From Candidatus Melainabacteria bacterium (lineage in GTDB: Bacteria; Actinomycetota; Actinomycetes; Mycobacteriales; Pseudonocardiaceae), in contig CAJCJE010000455.1 of the NCBI GenBank assembly GCA_903970565.1, positions 1 to 10,349 on the forward strand: a DNA stretch of 10,349 nucleotides. Direction: 5' to 3'. This document shows positions 5,216-10,349 of the stretch, piece after piece. The stretch's first letter is position 1, and every line of letters begins with the position of its first letter. Position numbers and translations under genes: made by a program. The notes beneath the pieces are model-generated. The model ran no database searches. It had not been told where the DNA came from and saw only the letters and a program-made list of their open reading frames with translations.

Positions 5216-6328
5216 ATGGCTGTGACTGATCCAGCGTCGAGTCGACCGACGCCCGATCCGACCCCGACCACCAATGCGACCCACCCCGACCAACCGAGGG
5301 CCGAGCCGGCCGGCGGGGACGCGGTGGTCCTGCCGGCACCCGACGCCAGAGCCGACGAGTTCGCCGGGGTGTTCTCGGCCCGGCGCGACTCGCGGGACCG
5401 GGCCGCCCGCCCGGCCTGGGCGCCGCCGATCCTGCGCGGCGAACGGCTCGAAGCCGGCCTGCACACCCTCGAACTGGAGGTGCGCCGCAGGCTGGACGGC
5501 CTGTTACAGGGCAACCACCTCGGCTTGGTCCCCGGTCCCGGCTCGGAGCCGGGGGAGGCGCGGCCCTACCAGCCCGGCGACGACGTGCGGCGGATGGACT
5601 GGGCGGTCACCGCGCGCACCACGGTCCCGCACATCAGGGAGACCGTCGCCGACCGCGAACTGGAAACCTGGCTGGCCGTCGACCTCTCGCCGAGCCTGGA
5701 CTTCGGCACCGCGCTGTGCGAAAAACGCGACCTGGTGATCTGCGCGGTCGCGGCGATCACCCACCTGACCGGTGGGGGCGGCAACCGGCTCGGCGCGGTC
5801 ATCTCCACCGGCGCGGAGACCATCCGGGTGCCCGCCCGAGGCGGCCTGGCGCACGCTCGCGGCATGTTGCGCAAGATCGCCACCACCCCCAGCGCGCCGA
5901 TCGGCACCACGGGGGACCTGGCCGCGATCCTCGAACAACTGCGCCGGCCACCGCGCCGGCGCGGACTGGTCGTGGTGATCTCGGACTTCCTCGGTTCGCT
6001 GGACTGGGAACGGCCGCTGCGCGCCCTGTCCGCCCGGCACGACGTGGTCGGCATCGAGATCCTCGACCCACGCGACATCGACCTGCCCGAGGTCGGCTCC
6101 CTGGTGCTGGCCGACCCGGAAACCGGCCGGCAGCGCGAGGTACACGCCTCACCCCTGCTCCGTCGCGAATTCGCGGCGGCAGCCGGCGAACACCGCGCGC
6201 GGGTCGCCGCCGCGTTGCGCGGTACCGGTGGCGGGCATCTCGTGCTGCGCACCGATTCGGACTGGATCGCCGACACCGTTCGCTTCGCGGTGGCCCGCAA
6301 GCGCCGTTGGTCAGGAGGTGTCGGATGA
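5216..6328 (+). CDS. DUF58-domain protein
   Basis: A 370-residue protein with the DUF58 signature RPYQPGDDVRRMDW (about 116-129). Behind it is a VWA-like fold: VDLSPS (155-160) carries a DxSxS metal-site motif (D156, S158, S160), and VVVISDF (252-258) resembles the later strand with its acidic residue. DUF58 genes normally sit with moxR, and the product is regarded as a partner of the ATPase. The first 65 or so residues are Pro/Thr/Asp-rich and look disordered; they make the protein longer than the mycobacterial counterpart. No membrane segment is seen, unlike many other DUF58 proteins. ATG 5216 follows a weak GAGG site. The gene lies 64 bases after moxR and overlaps the next gene by ATGA (6325-6328). 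The molecular function is unknown. Confidence 0.9.
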   Translation: MAVTDPASSRPTPDPTPTTNATHPDQPRAEPAGGDAVVLPAPDARADEFAGVFSARRDSRDRAARPAWAPPILRGERLEAGLHTLELEVRRRLDGLLQGNHLGLVPGPGSEPGEARPYQPGDDVRRMDWAVTARTTVPHIRETVADRELETWLAVDLSPSLDFGTALCEKRDLVICAVAAITHLTGGGGNRLGAVISTGAETIRVPARGGLAHARGMLRKIATTPSAPIGTTGDLAAILEQLRRPPRRRGLVVVISDFLGSLDWERPLRALSARHDVVGIEILDPRDIDLPEVGSLVLADPETGRQREVHASPLLRREFAAAAGEHRARVAAALRGTGGGHLVLRTDSDWIADTVRFAVARKRRWSGGVG

Positions 6329-7314
6329 CGCTCAGCGTGGCCGGATTCACCGCGCCGTGGTGGTTTCTGCTGCTCGTCGTGGTCGCGGCACTGGGAGTCG
6401 GCTACTGGCTCGCGCAGCGCTGGCGCAAGCGGCGCACCCTCAAGTTCGCCAACCTCGAACTGCTCGAACGGGTCGCGCCGAAGCGCCAGGGCTGGTGGCG
6501 GCATGTGCCACCGGCGCTGCTGCTGGTCTCGCTGCTGCTGCTGACCGTCGCGCTGGCCGGACCGACCGGGCAGGAGCGGGTGCCGCGCAACCGGGCGACC
6601 GTGATGCTGGTGATCGACGTGTCGCTGTCGATGGAAGCCACTGACGTTACCCCGACCCGGTTGCAGGCCGCGCAGGTCGCCGCGAAGCAGTTCACCGACG
6701 GCCTGCCCGGCTCGTTGAACCTCGGCCTGATCTCCTTCGCCGGCTCGGCCACCGTGCTGGTCTCGCCCACCACCGACCACCAGCAGGTCGACCAGGGGAT
6801 CGACGACCTGAAACTGGCCCCGGCCACCGCGACCGGCGAGGCGATCCTCACCGCGCTACAGGCCATCGACCTGTTCGGCAAGGCGCTCGGTGGTTCCAGT
6901 GAGGCGCCGCCCGCGCGGATCGTGCTGATGAGCGACGGCAAGCAGACCGTGCCGACCGAGGACCCGTCCGGGCAGCAGGGCGCCTACACCGCCGCGCAGC
7001 AGGCCGCGCACGCGGGCATCCCGGTGTCCACCATCTCCTTCGGCACCTCCACCGGAACGGTGGAGATCGGCGGCGTGCAGGAGCCCGTCCCGGTCGACGA
7101 CGACCTGTTGCACGAGGTCGCGAACATCTCGCACGGCAGCTTCTACAAGGCGGCCTCGGCCGACCAGATCAAGCAGGTCTACGCCACCCTCGGCCAGCAG
7201 ATCGGCTACACCACCGAGCAGAGCGACGCGAGCAAGCCGTGGCTGATCCTCGGCACGCTGCTGGCGATGTGCGCGGCCGGGATGGCGTTGTTCATCGGCC
7301 AACGCCTCCCCTGA
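6325..7314 (+). CDS. Membrane-anchored VWA-domain protein (BatA/Rv1481-like)
   Basis: A 329-residue protein with two N-terminal membrane segments (about 10-29 and 61-80), a von Willebrand factor A domain (about 91-290) and a C-terminal membrane segment (about 305-325). The metal-ion-dependent adhesion site is complete: DVSLS at D98-S102, T170 in TATGE, and D204 in MSDG. This layout is typical of Bat-type proteins that work with MoxR ATPases at the membrane. The start is firm: AGGAGG (6313-6318) lies six bases before the ATG, which overlaps the DUF58 stop as ATGA. The frame is open far upstream, but that part lies inside the DUF58 gene and is not coding. It is the last gene of the operon, ending 9 bases before the convergent gene. 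Its ligand is unknown. Confidence 0.93.
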   Translation: MTLSVAGFTAPWWFLLLVVVAALGVGYWLAQRWRKRRTLKFANLELLERVAPKRQGWWRHVPPALLLVSLLLLTVALAGPTGQERVPRNRATVMLVIDVSLSMEATDVTPTRLQAAQVAAKQFTDGLPGSLNLGLISFAGSATVLVSPTTDHQQVDQGIDDLKLAPATATGEAILTALQAIDLFGKALGGSSEAPPARIVLMSDGKQTVPTEDPSGQQGAYTAAQQAAHAGIPVSTISFGTSTGTVEIGGVQEPVPVDDDLLHEVANISHGSFYKAASADQIKQVYATLGQQIGYTTEQSDASKPWLILGTLLAMCAAGMALFIGQRLP

Positions 7315-7323
7315 GCCGGGGTT

Positions 7324-8181
7324 CTAGTCGGTGGGGTCGCGGTGCAGGTGTCGCAGCGCGGTCGCCGGGTCGAGGTCGAAGTCGTCCCGGTCGGCCGCCC
7401 AGCGGCTCATCACCTCGGCCGACCCGGTGGCCAGCGCGTCCGGCAGGCCCAGCGCCCGCGCGGACTCGGCGGCCTCCAGCATTTCCGGCGCCCACCGCCA
7501 GGCCCGCGCGGCGGCGCTGGGGAAGTGGTCGCGGTCCAGCAGCGCGTTGCCGTCGAGGCGCCGCGCCTCGGCGAGCAGGTGGTCGGTGACGCCGTAGTCG
7601 TCGGCCATCGCGTGACTGACCGCGGCCAGCGCCCGCGAGGTCTTCTGGAACGAGCCGTACGCCATCTTCAGACCGCTGGCCTGCCCGATCCGTTCGCCGA
7701 GCGAGACCGGTTCCGCGCTGCTGCCGGCCAGCAGGCCGCTGGCCAGTTCGACCGAGTCGGCCGGCCCGGCCAGGTAGACGCGGGCGGGGTGGGCCGCGCT
7801 CGGTGGTGGCCCGATGATCGAACCGTCCAGGACGGTCGCGCCGGTGGCGGAGAACCGCCGCGCGATGGCGGTCATCCGATGTGGACTGATCGCGTTCGCC
7901 TCGACGAACACCCCGGTGAAACCGGTGTCCGCGACCTCGCCCGCCAGGTCCTCGGCGGCGGCCGGCGGACAGATCGAGAACACGACCTCGCTGGCCGCGA
8001 GCAGTTCGGCCAGGTCGGCCGTTGGGGTCAGACCGACCTGCTCGGCTCGTCGCGCCGACCCGGCCGAGCGCCCGGCCGGACACCACAACACCCGATGCCC
8101 ACCGTCGGCCATCGCCGCGCCGATCGCCGACCCCATCCGTCCCGGATGCAACAGACCCACCGTCATCGTCACCTGTGCCAC
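7324..8181 (-). CDS. NAD(P)-binding protein, 6-phosphogluconate dehydrogenase-like with DUF1932 domain
   Basis: A protein of up to 285 residues with an N-terminal Rossmann fold and an all-helical C-terminal domain of the DUF1932 type. The dinucleotide motif is VGLLHPGRMGSAIG (8-21), the variant form 'GLLHPG.MG' usual for this family. SICPP (69-73), FVEANAIS and the GPPP loop follow, and IGQASGLKMAYGSFQK marks the start of the helical domain with a lysine at the position expected for catalysis. The substrate is unknown; relatives belong to the beta-hydroxyacid dehydrogenase superfamily. GTG 8181 gives the full frame; ATG 8166, preceded by AGG five bases upstream, is an equally good start. It is divergent from fabG and convergent with the VWA gene, so it is an independent unit. 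Mycobacteria also have an opposite-strand gene at this position; I cannot say whether it is homologous. Confidence 0.82.
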   Translation of the reverse strand: MAQVTMTVGLLHPGRMGSAIGAAMADGGHRVLWCPAGRSAGSARRAEQVGLTPTADLAELLAASEVVFSICPPAAAEDLAGEVADTGFTGVFVEANAISPHRMTAIARRFSATGATVLDGSIIGPPPSAAHPARVYLAGPADSVELASGLLAGSSAEPVSLGERIGQASGLKMAYGSFQKTSRALAAVSHAMADDYGVTDHLLAEARRLDGNALLDRDHFPSAAARAWRWAPEMLEAAESARALGLPDALATGSAEVMSRWAADRDDFDLDPATALRHLHRDPTD

Positions 8182-9016
<835 letters not shown>

Positions 9017-9040
9017 CCCTCCACCTCCCGCCAACCCCCA

Positions 9041-9081
9041 GGTTGTGCCGTCCCCACGGTCAACCGGTCAACCCAGTCAAC
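9041..9081 (+). promoter_or_regulatory. Structured leader with three GTCAAC repeats before inhA
   Basis: GTCAAC occurs at 9059-9064, 9067-9072 and 9076-9081, the first two within tandem CGGTCAAC units. A hairpin can form from GGTTG (9041-9045) with CAACC (9061-9065) and CCGT (9048-9051) with ACGG (9056-9059), with a CCCC loop. The inhA ribosome site GGAGG (9086-9090) lies just downstream. It could be an operator array or an RNA structure tuning InhA level relative to FabG; both are inferences. Confidence 0.35.
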
Positions 9082-9097
9082 CTACGGAGGATTTCCA

Positions 9098-9865
9098 GTG
9101 CCCGGACTGCTTGAGGGCAAGCGGCTGCTGATCACCGGCGTGATCACCGACTCCTCGATCGCGTTCCACGCCGCCAAAGCGGCCCAGGAGCAGGGCGCGA
9201 CCGTCGTGCTCACCGGCTACGGCCGGATGAGCCTGGTCACCCGGATCGCCAAGCGGTTGCCGCACGGGGCGCCGGTCATCGAGTTGGACGTCACCAACGC
9301 CGATGACCTGGCCGCGCTGCCGGACCGGGTCCGGGAACACGTCGACGGCCTCGACGGGGTGCTGCACTCGATCGCCTTCGGGCCGCCGACCACGCTCGGC
9401 GCCCCCTTCCTCGACGCGCCGTGGGAGGACGTGGCCACCGCGATCCAGGTCTCCGCGTTCTCGCTGAAGTCGCTGGCCAACGCCTGCCTGCCGCTGATGG
9501 GCGAGGGCGGCTCCATCGTCGGCATGGACTTCGACGCGCGGATCGCCTGGCCCGCCTACAACTGGATGGGCGTGGCCAAGTCCGCGCTGGAGTCGGTGAC
9601 CCGCTACCTGGCCCGCGACCTCGGCCCGCGCAAGATCCGGGTCAACCTGGTCGCGGCCGGTCCGGTGCGGACGATGGCGGCGAAGTCCATTCCGGGCTTC
9701 AGCACCATCGAGGACACGTGGACCGAACGGGCCCCACTGGGTTGGGACCTCACCGACGCGACGCCGGTCGCCAGGTCGATCTGCGCGCTGCTGTCGGACT
9801 GGCTGCCGGCCACCACCGGCTCGATGGTCTGGGTCGACGGCGGTATGCACGCCACCGGCATGTGA
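9098..9865 (+). CDS. inhA: Enoyl-[acyl-carrier-protein] reductase (NADH), InhA/FabI type
   Basis: A 255-residue enoyl-ACP reductase that reduces the trans-2 double bond of acyl-ACP with NADH, the last step of each elongation cycle. It opens [22 protein letters not shown], with the InhA-like nucleotide-binding residues T17-S20 and I21. HSIAFGP (90-96) has S91 at the position of InhA Ser94 and alanine where E. coli FabI has Gly93. GMDFD (142-146), catalytic Y154 and K161 in [12 protein letters not shown], and AAGPVRT (186-192) follow. The substrate loop between RT and RAP is 18 residues, ten shorter than in mycobacterial InhA and close to E. coli FabI, which suggests shorter acyl substrates. 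GTG 9098 has GGAGG seven bases upstream. Downstream lies a strong hairpin before the ferrochelatase gene. Confidence 0.94.
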   Translation: MPGLLEGKRLLITGVITDSSIAFHAAKAAQEQGATVVLTGYGRMSLVTRIAKRLPHGAPVIELDVTNADDLAALPDRVREHVDGLDGVLHSIAFGPPTTLGAPFLDAPWEDVATAIQVSAFSLKSLANACLPLMGEGGSIVGMDFDARIAWPAYNWMGVAKSALESVTRYLARDLGPRKIRVNLVAAGPVRTMAAKSIPGFSTIEDTWTERAPLGWDLTDATPVARSICALLSDWLPATTGSMVWVDGGMHATGM

Positions 9866-9877
9866 GTTCGACGAAAG

Positions 9878-9927
9878 CGGTACCGGCCGGGCGTCGCGGG
9901 AATCGAGAGGACGCCTCGCCGGTACCG
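9878..9927 (+). terminator. Long GC-rich hairpin between inhA and the ferrochelatase gene
   Basis: CGGTACCGGCCGGGCGTC (9878-9895) pairs with GACGCCTCGCCGGTACCG (9910-9927): 18 positions with 16 Watson-Crick pairs plus one G-U, around a 14-base loop. It begins 12 bases after the inhA stop. There is no T-run, so a T-less terminator or an attenuator is likely. Both arms also contain the self-palindromic CGGTACCGG, so a protein-binding site is an alternative. Confidence 0.6.
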
Positions 9928-9965
9928 GCTGCACCAGGACGCGGGTGGGCGAGGAGAATGACGGG

Positions 9966-10349
9966 GTGACGGTGGATGCGGTGTTGTTGTTGTCCTTCGG
10001 CGGCCCCGAGGGGCCGGACGACGTCCGGCCGTTCCTGGAGAACGTGACGCGCGGCCGGGGGATTCCCCCGGAGCGGCTCGACGAGGTCGCCCAGCACTAT
10101 CTGCACTTCGACGGAGTCTCGCCGATCAACGGCCTCAACCGGGATCTCATCGCCGCGATCAAGGCCGAACTGGCCGGCCAGGGCAGCGAGCTGCCGGTGT
10201 ACTTCGGCAACCGCAACTGGCATCCGATGGTCGAGGACACCCTCGCCGAGATGGCGCGGGACGGCGTCACCCGCGCGCTGGTCTTCCCGACCAGCGCCTA
10301 TGGCGGCTACTCGGCCTGCCGCCAGTACGACGAGGACATCCTGCGCGCC
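9966..10349 (+). CDS. hemH: Ferrochelatase (coproporphyrin III type), N-terminal part (runs off the right edge)
   Basis: The first 128 codons of a ferrochelatase. The segments [55 protein letters not shown] and [19 protein letters not shown] match actinobacterial HemH/CpfC closely. In Actinomycetota this enzyme inserts iron into coproporphyrin III in the coproporphyrin-dependent heme pathway, so cpfC is the alternative name. GTG 9966 is chosen, with AGGAG at 9952-9956 nine bases upstream; GTG 9972 is a close alternative, and ATG 9959 is out of frame and stops after three codons. The C-terminal half, including any iron-sulfur cysteines, is outside the window. Position after inhA is the same as in mycobacteria. 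A strong hairpin separates it from inhA, so its transcription may be partly independent. Confidence 0.93.
   Translation, partial: MTVDAVLLLSFGGPEGPDDVRPFLENVTRGRGIPPERLDEVAQHYLHFDGVSPINGLNRDLIAAIKAELAGQGSELPVYFGNRNWHPMVEDTLAEMARDGVTRALVFPTSAYGGYSACRQYDEDILRA

Noticed and set aside
5173..5226. 17-codon frame (ATG 5173) between moxR and the DUF58 gene
   Set aside because: No ribosome site stands before it, and it is largely made of the palindrome at 5183-5201. It could be a leader like the one before moxR, but support is much weaker.
5716..6324. Upstream extension of the VWA reading frame
   Set aside because: It lies within the DUF58 gene and encodes an Arg/Pro-rich sequence; the ATG at 6325 has an ideal ribosome site and the ATGA overlap.
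5566..6780. Minus-strand open frame opposite the DUF58 and VWA genes
   Set aside because: Composition is low-complexity and no motif is recognisable; the plus-strand genes here are certain.
9959..9970. ATG at 9959 before hemH
   Set aside because: It is followed by a stop after three codons and is only two bases from the AGGAG site. It overlaps the real GTG start but is probably chance.

Overview
The window is high-GC DNA with GTG starts, GGAGG-type ribosome sites and 4-base ATGA gene overlaps, all typical of Actinomycetota. The order moxR, DUF58 gene, von Willebrand A gene, opposite-strand gene, fabG, inhA/fabI, ferrochelatase is the one known around the mycobacterial fabG1-inhA-hemZ locus (Rv1479-Rv1485). 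InhA here has a short FabI-like substrate loop and the regulator genes resemble those of filamentous actinomycetes, so I infer a non-mycobacterial actinobacterium, possibly of the Pseudonocardiales. The genus cannot be fixed from this window.

Left part (1-1711, genes on the minus strand): the start of a GNAT acetyltransferase, cut by the window edge; a single-domain cupin; and a two-gene operon of an ArsR-type repressor and an AHSA1/SRPBCC protein. The ArsR promoter is well defined (TTGACT-N17-TATGGT) and two palindromes cover its -35 and -10 boxes. The 9-mer TTGACTATC, which contains the -35 box, recurs in the cupin upstream region.

Middle part (1712-3845, plus strand): an XRE-type helix-turn-helix regulator with a long C-terminal domain. 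It is split by a 2-base frameshift in a (TG)3 tract, and its C-terminal two-thirds is visibly lower in GC than the surroundings. Next come a MobA-like nucleotidyltransferase with a repeat-built insertion and a hairpin directly after its stop codon.

Right part (3846-10349): an operon encoding a MoxR AAA+ ATPase, a DUF58 protein and a membrane-anchored VWA protein, preceded by a possible 16-codon leader ORF that overlaps the moxR start. A DUF1932-type 6-phosphogluconate-dehydrogenase-like protein is encoded convergently on the minus strand. From a divergent promoter region follow fabG (3-oxoacyl-ACP reductase) and inhA/fabI (enoyl-ACP reductase), which catalyse the two reductive steps of type II fatty acid elongation, and then the 5' part of a ferrochelatase gene. 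A long GC-rich hairpin lies between inhA and the ferrochelatase gene.

The right half is ordinary core genome. The points most worth a second look are regulatory: the ArsR operator/promoter layout, the frameshifted regulator, the moxR leader ORF, and the hairpins flanking inhA. I saw no CRISPR array, tRNA, rRNA, insertion sequence or clear new multi-gene system.
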